Shown in pieces: positions 56,886 through 64,000 of a stretch of DNA of 64,000 nucleotides; position 1 is the first letter of the stretch; the number at the start of each line of letters is the position of its first letter. The position numbers were made by a program, and so were the translations under genes. The notes beneath the pieces were generated by a model. That model made no database searches. It was not told where the DNA came from and saw only the letters and a program-made list of their open reading frames with translations. Where the stretch lies: assembly GCA_020852515.1 (NCBI GenBank), contig JADZAS010000002.1, forward strand, positions 289,550 to 353,549, given 5' to 3'. The DNA is from Phycisphaerales bacterium (GTDB lineage Bacteria > Planctomycetota > Phycisphaerae > Phycisphaerales > UBA5793).

Positions 56886-58994
56886 CTACGGGAACCGATA
56901 CCCGACGAGATTGCTCACCGCGCACGCCTGACGATCCACCGCCTGGAGCAGGATCATCCGGCCCGACGCCGCGGCGGGTACGAAGAGCGTCAGCTCCACA
57001 TCGCCGTCGCGGTCCGCCACCGCCTGGCCCACCAGGCGAGGATTGGCGATCTCTACGTTCAGACCCGAGCAGCCCGGAACCGCCGTGAGGCCGACGTTCA
57101 GGCCGTACACGAACGAGATCCTCGCCTGCGGCGTCGCGCCGGCAGCCTGGAACTGGTTGCTGCGCCCGGCCAGACCCGGCTGCGGGTGCACGGCGACAAA
57201 CGCCTCCGTCTCTCCCTGGAACTCATAACAGCCCATGTCAACAAGCGGCTGCTCTCCGTGACCGGCATCCGGCATGCCGCGGTCGTCGCGGAAGCGGTAA
57301 TCCCCGTCGAGGTCCCATTCGGTCGCCGCCTGGGTGTTGTCGCCCGAGTCGATGCCGGGCGACGCCGGGCCCAGTCTGAAGTCGTCAATCGTCGGATCAG
57401 CGAACTTCGGATCGGCATCGAGATTGCCCACACCCGGCCAGCCTTCGGTCACAATGCTGCGCTCGACCACAACGCGCTGCGAGCCGTCGAAGAGCGCATC
57501 AGGCCCGTTGGCGTGCAGGATGGAATTGACGATGAGGCTGTCGCCGCCGCCTTCGGACGCGATGTGAACGCCGCCCCCGCTGGCGCTGCTCGTATTGAGC
57601 GCAATGGTGGCGCCGGTCAGTCGAAGCGGCGGCGCCTGCGCGTAGAGCCCGCCGCCCGCGTCGAGCGCGTCGTTGCGAACGACCAGCGAGTTGTTAAGGA
57701 CTGTGTCGCCCAGAAGGTACGCGGCCCCGCCGTGCCGGCCGGCGCGGTTGCCCCGGAAGGTAAGCCAGTCTCCGGTGAGCGAGGCGGCGTGCATGGCTCC
57801 GCCATCGTGTCCGGCGACGTTGTCGATGAACTCGCACAGCGACCACCGGTCGGCGCTGGTGCTGCCGAAGACGGCCCCGCCATCGCGCCCGGCTTCATTG
57901 CCGACGAGCCGAACGCGCTCGAAGAGGCCGGCGCTGCCGGGAAACACCCACACGCCGCCACCATCTTCTTCGGCACGGTTGTCACGAATGAGTACATCGG
58001 CAATCTGGAACGAGTCGCCAGCCACGCAGAGACCCGCTCCTCGAGTCGCCTCATTGTCCACAAACTCGCAGTCCAACAGGATGAAGCGCCCGCGCAGAAA
58101 TGCGCCTCCTCCAGCCGTGTAGCCTTCGCTCTGCTCACGAATCGCGGCATTGCCGGCAAAGAGGGTGCTGCGAATCGTGCTGAGAGGTTCACTTGGCCGC
58201 CCGTCACTGAACTTGTCGATCCCACCACCGAAGCCCAAAACCCCACCTCGTGCGAGATTCTGTGAAATGACGCACCGCGAGATGTGGATTGCACTGCTGG
58301 CGTCCACGAAGATCCCGCCTGCGGCGTGTACCGCTTCGTTGCCCTCGATCACCGATGAATCGATGAAGGCCATAGCTCCAGACTCCACTCGTATGCCTCC
58401 AGCGGATTCGTCACTTGAATTCCCTCGAATCGCCGTGTTCTGAATAAGCACAACCGAACTTCCATTGATCAACACTCCGCCCGTCGTACCAAAGTAGGTG
58501 GGCAACGGCGCGCACTGCTCGATGATGCAGTCGCGAATCTCGACATCCGCGTTGGCGATGCAGATGCCTCCGGCCCATATGCCCTTGCCGCGGCGGATGG
58601 TCACGCCCTCGATCAGCACCGGCCGATCGTCGGTCGAATGACAGAAGTCAAACGCGAGGTCCGCCAGTTCGCAGTCGATGATGCACTGCTCCGGCCCACC
58701 CGAGGAGCGCAGGCTGAGTTCTTTCTCGCGGAACAGGATGCCCCGGTTGCCCTCGCCCGTATACAGCCCGTCGGCGAGGATGACGGTGTCGAAGTCGCTC
58801 GCGGCGTCGATGCCCGCCTGGATCGTGGCTTTGGGTCCGTTCGGCGCTTCGCAGACGGGCGAAAGCCCGGTCCACACGTCGTTGCCGCATGAGCCGTTGA
58901 CGTAATACGTCGTCTGGCTCAGGGCCGGAGCGCCAATGACAAACGCGGCGCTCATTGCAAGCGCACAGAGACGATGACCTGCGAGTGCGTGCAT
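56886..58994 (-). CDS. Secreted right-handed beta-helix protein with the shared C-terminal module
   Basis: 702 residues with a signal peptide (about 1-26, ending ALSQ). It begins TTYYVNGSCGNDVWTGLS, a DUF1565-like start of pectate-lyase-fold proteins, and continues as a parallel beta-helix of repeated turns (VEIRDCIIEQC, ILLDCEFVDNEATRGAG, LFERVRLVGNEAGRDGG). A polysaccharide lyase or adhesin role is possible; no catalytic set was identified. Residues from about 608 form the shared module: GATPQARISFVYG, VPGCSGLNVEI, ADRDGDVELTLFVPAAASG and QACAVS. The start has GGAGGA six bases upstream and a good promoter behind it. Confidence 0.8.
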   Translation of the reverse strand: MHALAGHRLCALAMSAAFVIGAPALSQTTYYVNGSCGNDVWTGLSPVCEAPNGPKATIQAGIDAASDFDTVILADGLYTGEGNRGILFREKELSLRSSGGPEQCIIDCELADLAFDFCHSTDDRPVLIEGVTIRRGKGIWAGGICIANADVEIRDCIIEQCAPLPTYFGTTGGVLINGSSVVLIQNTAIRGNSSDESAGGIRVESGAMAFIDSSVIEGNEAVHAAGGIFVDASSAIHISRCVISQNLARGGVLGFGGGIDKFSDGRPSEPLSTIRSTLFAGNAAIREQSEGYTAGGGAFLRGRFILLDCEFVDNEATRGAGLCVAGDSFQIADVLIRDNRAEEDGGGVWVFPGSAGLFERVRLVGNEAGRDGGAVFGSTSADRWSLCEFIDNVAGHDGGAMHAASLTGDWLTFRGNRAGRHGGAAYLLGDTVLNNSLVVRNDALDAGGGLYAQAPPLRLTGATIALNTSSASGGGVHIASEGGGDSLIVNSILHANGPDALFDGSQRVVVERSIVTEGWPGVGNLDADPKFADPTIDDFRLGPASPGIDSGDNTQAATEWDLDGDYRFRDDRGMPDAGHGEQPLVDMGCYEFQGETEAFVAVHPQPGLAGRSNQFQAAGATPQARISFVYGLNVGLTAVPGCSGLNVEIANPRLVGQAVADRDGDVELTLFVPAAASGRMILLQAVDRQACAVSNLVGYRFP

Positions 58995-59081
58995 GGTCAA
59001 TCCTCCAGGTTGGGGGCCGGTGTGCACGGCCCGGGGAAGGACGCCGCACCCAAGGCGCGATGCCGGGGCGTCGGCATGCAG

Positions 59082-59110
59082 AAACTAACCGATCCGGGTG
59101 GCGGTGTCAA
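59082..59110 (-). promoter_or_regulatory. Sigma70-type promoter of the beta-helix gene
   Basis: On the minus strand a consensus -35 TTGACA and TAGTTT are separated by 17 bp. The leader would be about 80 nt. Confidence 0.7.
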
Positions 59111-59142
59111 TGGAAAAAGACGGGTACTGCCGACTTTCGTCG

Positions 59143-59177
59143 CAAAAGAAAGCCCCCGAGGGGAGTCCTCGGGGGCT
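59143..59177 (-). terminator. Intrinsic terminator of fusA
   Basis: An 11-bp stem (AGCCCCCGAGG/CCTCGGGGGCT) with a five-base loop is followed on the minus strand by TTTCTTTT. It lies 30 bp after the fusA stop. Confidence 0.88.
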
Positions 59178-59206
59178 GGGGCTTTTGATGGGCAAAGCGC
59201 GATGCG

Positions 59207-61321
59207 TTACACCGCCGCGAGGATTTCCTTGGTGAGGTTCTCGGGGATGCGGCGGTAGGTGCACGGCTCCATCGTGCTCGTGGCGCGGCCCTGGGTGAGC
59301 GAGCGCAGCGCCGTCGTGTAGCCGAACATCTCGCTCAGCGGCACTTCGGTCGTCAGCACGCGCGTGTTGCCGCGCTGCTCCATGTTGATGATGTGGCCGC
59401 GGCGCGAGTTGATGTCGCCGGTCACCGAGCCGACGTAATCCTCGGGCGTGATGACGATCACTTTCATGATCGGCTCGAGCAGGCACAGGCCCGCCTTGGT
59501 GCACGCCTCGCGCATGGCCAGCGCGCCGGCCTGTTCGAAGGCGATCTGCGACGAGTCCACCGGGTGCGTCGAGCCGTCCACCAGTTCGATGCGCACGTTG
59601 AGCAGTTGATACCCGCCGAGGATGCCAGAGAGTGCCGCCTGGCGGCAACCATGTTCGACGCTGGGCACGTATTCCTTGGGAATCTTGCCGCCGACGATCT
59701 TGTTCTCGAAGCCGATCGAATTGGTGAAATCGATCTCCAGCGCCTCGGCCTCCTCGCGCGTGCAGGGGAAGACGTTGATCGTGCAGTCGCCGTACTGCCC
59801 GCGGCCGCCGGTCTGCTTGACGAATTTGCCGCGCACGTGTTCTGCGTGGCCGATGATCGCTTCGCGATACGTGACGCGCGGCTTGCCGACTTCGACGCCG
59901 ATCTTCATGTCGCGGACGAGCTTGTTCTTGATGATCTCGAGGTGCAGTTCGCCCATGCCGGCGATGATGGTCTGTCCCGTTTCGTCATCGAAGTGCGAGC
60001 GGAACGACGGGTCTTCGCGGCGGATGGTCACGAGCGCCTCGCCGAGCTTGCGCTTGTCTTCAGCCGTCTTGGGCTCGATGGACATCGAGATGACCGGCTC
60101 GGGGAACGACATCGTTTCGAGCAGGATCGGCTCGTCGGGATCGCACAGCGTCTCGCCGGTGATCGAGTTCTTGCAGCCGATCACGCCGACGATGCTGCCC
60201 GCCGACGCTTCGTCGAGTGCGATGCGGTCCTTGGCGTGCATCTCGAAGATGCGCGCGATGTTTTCCTTGCGGTTGTTGCCGGGGTTGAGCACGCGCGAGC
60301 CGCGCTTGAGCGTGCCGGAGTAGATGCGCAGGTACGTCAGGTCGCCGTGGCTGTCGGCGACGACCTTGAACACAAGCGCTGAAAACGGGGCGTCCGGATC
60401 GGGCGGACGGGTGAGTTCGGCCTTGCGGTCGCTCGGGTCCACGCCGTTCACTTCGCCGGCTTCGGGCGGGCTGGGGAGGTAATCGACCACGCCGTTGAGC
60501 AGGCGCTGCACACCGATGTACTTGAGCGCCGAGCCGCAGAAGACGGGATAGCACTGGCGCGTGATTGTGCCCTTGCGGAGCGCGGCTTTGAGCTGCGCCA
60601 CCGTGGGCTCGCCGTCGCTGAGGAACACTTCCGCCAGCTCGTCGTCGAGTTCGGCGGCCTTCTCGATCATCTCGTGCCGCCACAACTCAGCCATGTCGCG
60701 CATGTCAGCGGGAATCTCGCGCTCTTCGACGACGGCGCCGAGTTCGTTGCTGTCGAAGTAGTAGGCCTTCATCAGCATGAGATCGATCAGTCCCTCGAAC
60801 GTGTCGGCCTGGCCGATGGGAATCTGCACCGCGATCGCGTTGGCTCCGAGGCGCTCGCCGATCGACTTGAAGCTGAACTCGAAGTCAGCGCCGAGTTTGT
60901 CCATCTTGTTGATGAAGCACAGGCGCGGCACGCGATAACGATCCGCCTGGCGCCAGACCGTCTCGCTCTGCGCCTCGACGCCTTCCTTCCCGTCGAACAC
61001 CGCCACGGCGCCGTCGAGCACGCGCAGGCTGCGCTCCACTTCGATGGTGAAGTCCACGTGGCCGGGCGTGTCGATGAGATTGATCTTGTACTCCTGACCG
61101 TTGATGATCCACGGGCAGGTCGTGGCGGCCGACTGGATGGTAATGCCTCGCTCCTGCTCTTCGACGAGGAAGTCCATCGTCGCGGTGCCTTCGTGCACCT
61201 CGCCCATCTTGTAGTTCTTGCCGGTGTAGAACAGGATGCGCTCGGTCACCGTGGTCTTGCCGGCGTCAATGTGGGCGCAGATGCCGATGTTGCGGGTCAT
61301 GTGAAGGTCGGAGGCGGGCAT
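59207..61321 (-). CDS. fusA: Elongation factor G
   Basis: Ribosomal translocation GTPase of 704 residues. G1 is AHIDAGKTT (residues 16-24), G3 DTPGHVDF and G4 NKMD; domains II to V follow at normal length (for example [12 protein letters not shown] and [10 protein letters not shown]). The start is ATG 61321 with AAGGAC five bases upstream; ATG at residue 8 is an alternative. It stands apart from rpsL, rpsG and tuf. Its 3' end has an intrinsic terminator, and a long leader region with inverted repeats lies upstream. Confidence 0.95.
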   Translation of the reverse strand: MPASDLHMTRNIGICAHIDAGKTTVTERILFYTGKNYKMGEVHEGTATMDFLVEEQERGITIQSAATTCPWIINGQEYKINLIDTPGHVDFTIEVERSLRVLDGAVAVFDGKEGVEAQSETVWRQADRYRVPRLCFINKMDKLGADFEFSFKSIGERLGANAIAVQIPIGQADTFEGLIDLMLMKAYYFDSNELGAVVEEREIPADMRDMAELWRHEMIEKAAELDDELAEVFLSDGEPTVAQLKAALRKGTITRQCYPVFCGSALKYIGVQRLLNGVVDYLPSPPEAGEVNGVDPSDRKAELTRPPDPDAPFSALVFKVVADSHGDLTYLRIYSGTLKRGSRVLNPGNNRKENIARIFEMHAKDRIALDEASAGSIVGVIGCKNSITGETLCDPDEPILLETMSFPEPVISMSIEPKTAEDKRKLGEALVTIRREDPSFRSHFDDETGQTIIAGMGELHLEIIKNKLVRDMKIGVEVGKPRVTYREAIIGHAEHVRGKFVKQTGGRGQYGDCTINVFPCTREEAEALEIDFTNSIGFENKIVGGKIPKEYVPSVEHGCRQAALSGILGGYQLLNVRIELVDGSTHPVDSSQIAFEQAGALAMREACTKAGLCLLEPIMKVIVITPEDYVGSVTGDINSRRGHIINMEQRGNTRVLTTEVPLSEMFGYTTALRSLTQGRATSTMEPCTYRRIPENLTKEILAAV

Positions 61322-61399
61322 GGCGTGTCCTTTGAAAATCAACTCGCTTCAGCCGGCGGCGCTTCGGGCGGCTCGCCGGCAATCGTTTATGAATCCACT

Positions 61400-61422
61400 G
61401 CCGGCGCGGGGCGCCGGCTTTT
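61400..61422 (+). terminator. Hairpin with T-run, plus strand
   Basis: Perfect 8-bp arms GCCGGCGC/GCGCCGGC with a three-base loop, followed by TTTT on the plus strand. It looks like an intrinsic terminator but no plus-strand gene precedes it, so it may end an unknown RNA or be a structure in the fusA leader. Confidence 0.4.
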
Positions 61423-61556
61423 GCAAACTCCCTGCGCGCGGCTGGGCGTGCAGAGTCGAATCGGGTTACTTTGCGGTTGCCGCGGCATGGACGCTGGTGC
61501 GTGGATGCCGGCGGATGAGGAGAGGGTTGGTCGGGCCCTGTCGTCAGGTTTTCAAC

Positions 61557-61599
61557 CGCCTCGGTTCACACCGAGGCGTCGGGCCCCCGTTGTGAACCG
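61557..61599. repeat. Two mutually exclusive hairpins
   Basis: Stem A pairs CGCCTCGG (61557-61564) with CCGAGGCG (61571-61578). Stem B pairs CGGTTCACA (61562-61570) with TGTGAACCG (61591-61599). They share bases 61562-61570, so only one can form at a time. Confidence 0.6.
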
Positions 61600-61686
61600 T
61601 TAGTCGTCTTCGTCGTTCAAAGGAAGACTCCCTTCGGCCAATTTGTGCGACCCGGCTGACCTGCAACCGGGCCCAATGAGCAGCGG

Positions 61687-61748
61687 GCAACCCCACTGCA
61701 ATTGCTGCCTGATAATAGCCTGTTCGCGACGGTCCGGCGTGGGGTTGC
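61687..61748. repeat. Inverted repeat with 10-bp perfect arms
   Basis: GCAACCCCAC (61687-61696) and GTGGGGTTGC (61739-61748) enclose 42 bp. It could be a structured RNA element or a protein-binding site. Confidence 0.6.
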
Positions 61749-62069
61749 ACTGACCTGCCAATGGGCAATCATCGGACGTTTCAGCCCCCGGCATAATCCC
61801 GCCTTGGCCGGGTCCCGGCCGATCTTGCCCCGGCCGGCTGCTGCGACCCCGCCAGATCGCGGAACGCCCAACCCCGGGCGACAGCCGCGCATGGATGATG
61901 CTTTACGCGCGGCAGCCCGTCTGAGTTCGCCGCAGCACTCGATTCGGGCCCATACCCGACCGGACTTGCGCGAATCAAACTCCGCGGCCGGGCGAACCTC
62001 GATCCTCGCCGCTTGATATGATTCGCGGCAGGGCTATTGTCGGCGGCGCGCCCGGCGCGCTCCACACAT

Positions 62070-62155
62070 GCGGATGTGGCGGAACTGGCAGACGCGCCAG
62101 ATTCAGGTTCTGGTGGGAGTAAAATCCCGTGGAGGTTCAAATCCTCTCATCCGCA
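62070..62155 (+). tRNA. tRNA-Leu (CAG)
   Basis: Acceptor arms GCGGATG and CATCCGC with discriminator A pair perfectly. The anticodon arm is CCAGA-TTCAGGT-TCTGG, giving anticodon CAG. A long variable arm (GGGAG...ATCCC) marks a class II tRNA. The T arm is GGAGG-TTCAAAT-CCTCT. CCA is not encoded. Confidence 0.95.
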
Positions 62156-62235
62156 TTCCCGATTCGCGGCCCGAGACGGCTCCTCGGGCCGACGTTCGTT
62201 TTGGCACCCACTCATCGAAGCTGACGGGAACGCCC

Positions 62236-63180
62236 ATGCCCGGCGCCAAGTCATTCCCGCCCGAACTCCGCCGCCGCAACCGCATCACCCTGCTCACCCT
62301 GCTGGGCGTCGTGGCGATCTTCGCGGCCATACCCGTCGTCGATCGCCTGCTCACAAAGCCGATTCCCGTCGTCAATCAGACGGCGCGCGACCTCTTCCCG
62401 CCCAAGGCGGCCGGCACGCCGCTGCTCACGCTCTATGCGCCGCCCGAGGCGGACCTGACGGCCGCCGTCGCCACCATGCTTGATCGCTACGAGCCGGCGG
62501 CGCAGGCCGTGTTCCCGGAGCCGCCACAACCCATCGAGATCGCACTGCTGCCCGATCCCGTCGAGACCAAGCAGGTGTGGATTCAGATCTTTTCGACCGA
62601 CGACCGCAAGCCGGGGCAGCGCGGCGTAGGGCGTTCGACTTTTGTGCTCTACGACGCTCAGCCCAGCGAGGGCGTCACGACTCAGCAGCAGGCAGGCGAA
62701 GTGGCGCAACTCATCGGCCGCGCCCTGCTCGAACAGAAACTCGAAGAGCGACTGCGACTCGTGTCTGAGCCGTACGTCTGGCTGGTTGCAGACATGATGG
62801 CCGTGGCGCTGATGCCCGAACTCGAAGATGAGGCGTGGGCGGAGTACGTTGCACTGCGAGAGACGCACGAGCCGCTCTCCGAGCGGGCCTGGCTGGGCGG
62901 ATTCGTCGGCACCGGCCCGAGCCCGCTGGTGCGCGCGACGACGCGCCTGCTCGCCGCTCAGTTCCTGCGCAGCAGGCGGAGCACTGAGTTCATCCCGCTC
63001 ATTCGCGATGGCTACGACCTCGAGACCGCATTCCGCGCCATGGCCAGCGGCCTGCTCACCGGCGGCGGGCAGCGCGAGGACGCCCCGCCCGAGTCAATAC
63101 CCGGCACGTCATTCGACGCGATGATCCAGCGCCTCGAACAGCAGATGCAGGCGCGGGCAGCATCCAAAGCGAACGGTTGA
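62236..63180 (+). CDS. Membrane-anchored protein of unknown function
   Basis: 314 residues with a basic N-terminus, one membrane segment (about 17-34) and a soluble domain. That domain has a mostly helical second half (residues about 160-290) with phrases such as RLVSEPYVWLVADMMAVAL and RATTRLLAAQFLRSRRSTEF. No family was recognised; a lone metallopeptidase-like HExxH motif is absent. There is no Shine-Dalgarno. It begins 80 bp after tRNA-Leu. An in-frame 5' extension runs through the tRNA gene and was rejected. Confidence 0.6.
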   Translation: MPGAKSFPPELRRRNRITLLTLLGVVAIFAAIPVVDRLLTKPIPVVNQTARDLFPPKAAGTPLLTLYAPPEADLTAAVATMLDRYEPAAQAVFPEPPQPIEIALLPDPVETKQVWIQIFSTDDRKPGQRGVGRSTFVLYDAQPSEGVTTQQQAGEVAQLIGRALLEQKLEERLRLVSEPYVWLVADMMAVALMPELEDEAWAEYVALRETHEPLSERAWLGGFVGTGPSPLVRATTRLLAAQFLRSRRSTEFIPLIRDGYDLETAFRAMASGLLTGGGQREDAPPESIPGTSFDAMIQRLEQQMQARAASKANG

Positions 63181-63310
63181 TCGCCGCGAAAGGTCGAATC
63201 GCGCGGCGGCGGCCCGCGGAGCGCTGCGCACCTCGCTTTGAAGCCCGCGCACGCTCAGCCACCAGCCTCTTGCAAACCCCGCCCGCGGCGGTATCGTCCC
63301 ACACTCGACC

Positions 63311-63383
63311 GGCCCCGTAGCTCAGCGGTCAGAGCAGGGGACTCATAATCCCTTGGTCCCTGGTTCGAATCCAGGCGGGGCTA
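63311..63383 (+). tRNA. tRNA-Ile2 (CAT anticodon, lysidine type)
   Basis: Acceptor arms GGCCCCG/CGGGGCT (one G-T pair) with discriminator A, D arm GCTCAGCGGTCAGAGC, anticodon loop CTCATAA and T arm CCTGG-TTCGAAT-CCAGG. The body closely resembles E. coli ileX/ileY, whose C34 is changed to lysidine by TilS to read AUA. Elongator tRNA-Met is the alternative for a CAT anticodon but fits the acceptor stem less well. CCA is not encoded. Confidence 0.85.
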
Positions 63384-63927
63384 TTGCGGCCCAGCGGCGG
63401 AGAAGCCATCGCCTCTCCGCCGCCACGATCACACCCTTCGAATGCGAGATCAGCCACACGGTGACGTGGACGTTCGAGTGATTCGTGGCGAGCGCGACGG
63501 CGAGCGAACTGTCTCGCGTCGAGGCCGAAGGCCTCATCGTGAGTAGCCGGGGGTCCAGGGAGCGCATGCGAACGCGACCCCCGGTTGTGTCGCCAGCAAT
63601 GGATCGCACCCTGAAGGCGTGCTCGTATCGTGCGGCCGCGCATCGCGCCCGTTGCGCGCCACACGCCACGAGAACTCCTTCGGAGTTCAGGAACATTCGC
63701 ACCGCCTCCCGGGAGTGGCGCTCGAAGACTCGCTTCACCGCCGGCTAATGACGATCACGCCGTCGGCGTAAGAGCCATCCGAACGGGCAGGCGAGATCGT
63801 CCGGGCGCACCACGCCGGCCAATCGCGTGCAGAAACGGGGTCCGATTCCGCCTGCAAACCGACTCAACGCCTTGATTCTGATGTACACTTGTCGTGAACG
63901 CATCACGTGGGGAGATCGGAGCAACGC
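63384..63927. other. 544-bp stretch without a gene, rich in hairpins
   Basis: Starts with the hairpin noted at 63394-63423 and holds two more: arms CCGGGGGTC (63547-63555) and GACCCCCGG (63576-63584), and GAACTCC-TTC-GGAGTTC (63672-63688, which can also close a UUCG tetraloop). Minus-strand open frames here overlap the tRNA and are not credible. No known RNA family was recognised. Confidence 0.45.
63394..63423 (+). terminator. Hairpin after tRNA-Ile2
   Basis: Perfect 10-bp arms GCGGCGGAGA/TCTCCGCCGC with a ten-base loop begin 11 bp after the tRNA. There is no T-run, so it may be a processing or Rho-assisted end. Confidence 0.5.
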
Positions 63928-64000
63928 ATGCAGCACAAGTTCTCACTCGCGGCCGCAATCGTGTGCATGCACTTCAGCGCATGGTCTGCCACGCTCGCCC
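63928..64000 (+). CDS. N-terminus of an exported protein, cut by the window end
   Basis: The frame starts with MQHKFSLAAAIVCMHFSAWS and continues ATLA at the window edge, a typical Sec signal peptide with a likely cleavage site after ATLA. GGAG lies six bases before the ATG. Nothing of the mature protein is visible. Confidence 0.6.
   Translation, partial: MQHKFSLAAAIVCMHFSAWSATLA

Larger units (their letters stand above)
61322..62069. other. 748-bp non-coding stretch with strong inverted repeats
   Basis: Lies between fusA (minus) and tRNA-Leu (plus). Short open frames exist on both strands but none has a start signal or family character. Three structures stand out: a hairpin at 61400-61418, a pair of mutually exclusive stems at 61557-61599 and perfect 10-bp arms at 61687-61748. 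No tmRNA, RNase P, SRP or known riboswitch signature was found. The fusA promoter should lie in the left part but could not be placed. Confidence 0.55.

Noticed and set aside
62068..62235. In-frame 5' extension of the 314-residue membrane protein
   Set aside because: The extension reads straight through tRNA-Leu; translation of a tRNA gene is not credible.
63343..63738. A 131-residue minus-strand frame ending PPGFEPGTKGL
   Set aside because: Its C-terminus is the antisense of the tRNA-Ile2 3' half, a well-known source of false PPGFEPGT-type proteins. It has a GTG start with no supporting signal.

Overview
The window reads as chromosomal DNA of a GC-rich bacterium, most likely a planctomycete of the Phycisphaerae type. 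This is inferred, not shown. It rests on several membrane proteins with a Cys4 zinc ribbon of the form CPKCWYDL...CSECGY, on many Sec-exported proteins that share one C-terminal module, on scattered housekeeping genes (rpsR, fusA, tig, leuS, lysS, glyS each away from their usual operons), on LeuRS and GlyRS longer than usual, and on a sulfatase, a GH172-type protein and FG-GAP and beta-helix proteins. No phage, IS element or CRISPR array was seen.

Layout. 1-2.0 kb: tail of an unknown gene, then dapA-dapF (lysine/diaminopimelate). 2.1-7.7 kb: a CPG2-like M20 hydrolase, a class III aminotransferase, AstA and AstD, which together look like a succinyl-type arginine/ornithine catabolic cluster; a ureohydrolase follows at 9.6 kb after a vanadium haloperoxidase-like gene. 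10.6-15 kb: leuS and folC. 15.2-20.7 kb: LOG protein, a zinc-ribbon membrane protein, galK, mutL. 20.8-22.9 kb: an ExbB/ExbD/ExbD proton-channel operon. 23-32 kb: sulfatase, HAF-type and FG-GAP exported proteins, fbaB and a protein with an internally duplicated secretin-like domain. 32.7-43.3 kb: 5-formyl-THF cyclo-ligase, L,D-transpeptidase, two zinc-ribbon membrane proteins, an ABC exporter pair, an LplT-like MFS protein and a TrkH-type K+ transporter. 43.4-48 kb: a c-di-AMP riboswitch ahead of trkH, rpsR, small genes, lysS, glyS. 48.2-59 kb: exported protein, tyrosine phenol-lyase with a palindromic operator, trigger factor, lipoprotein, glycosyltransferase, GH172 protein, threonine aldolase, beta-helix protein. 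59.2-64 kb: fusA, a 750-bp non-coding stretch with strong inverted repeats, tRNA-Leu(CAG), a membrane-anchored unknown, tRNA-Ile2(CAU), and the start of another exported protein.

How it works together. Two styles of gene start are mixed. Exported-protein and enzyme genes mostly have a Shine-Dalgarno sequence, and several have a -35/-10 promoter with 17-bp spacing. About a dozen other genes have no Shine-Dalgarno but carry a TANNNT hexamer that ends 5-9 bp before the start codon, which is the layout expected of leaderless mRNAs. The points most worth following up are the C-terminal module shared by five exported proteins, the modular zinc-ribbon membrane family, the unusual arginine/ornithine succinylation cluster, the riboswitch-trkH unit, and the tpl operator.
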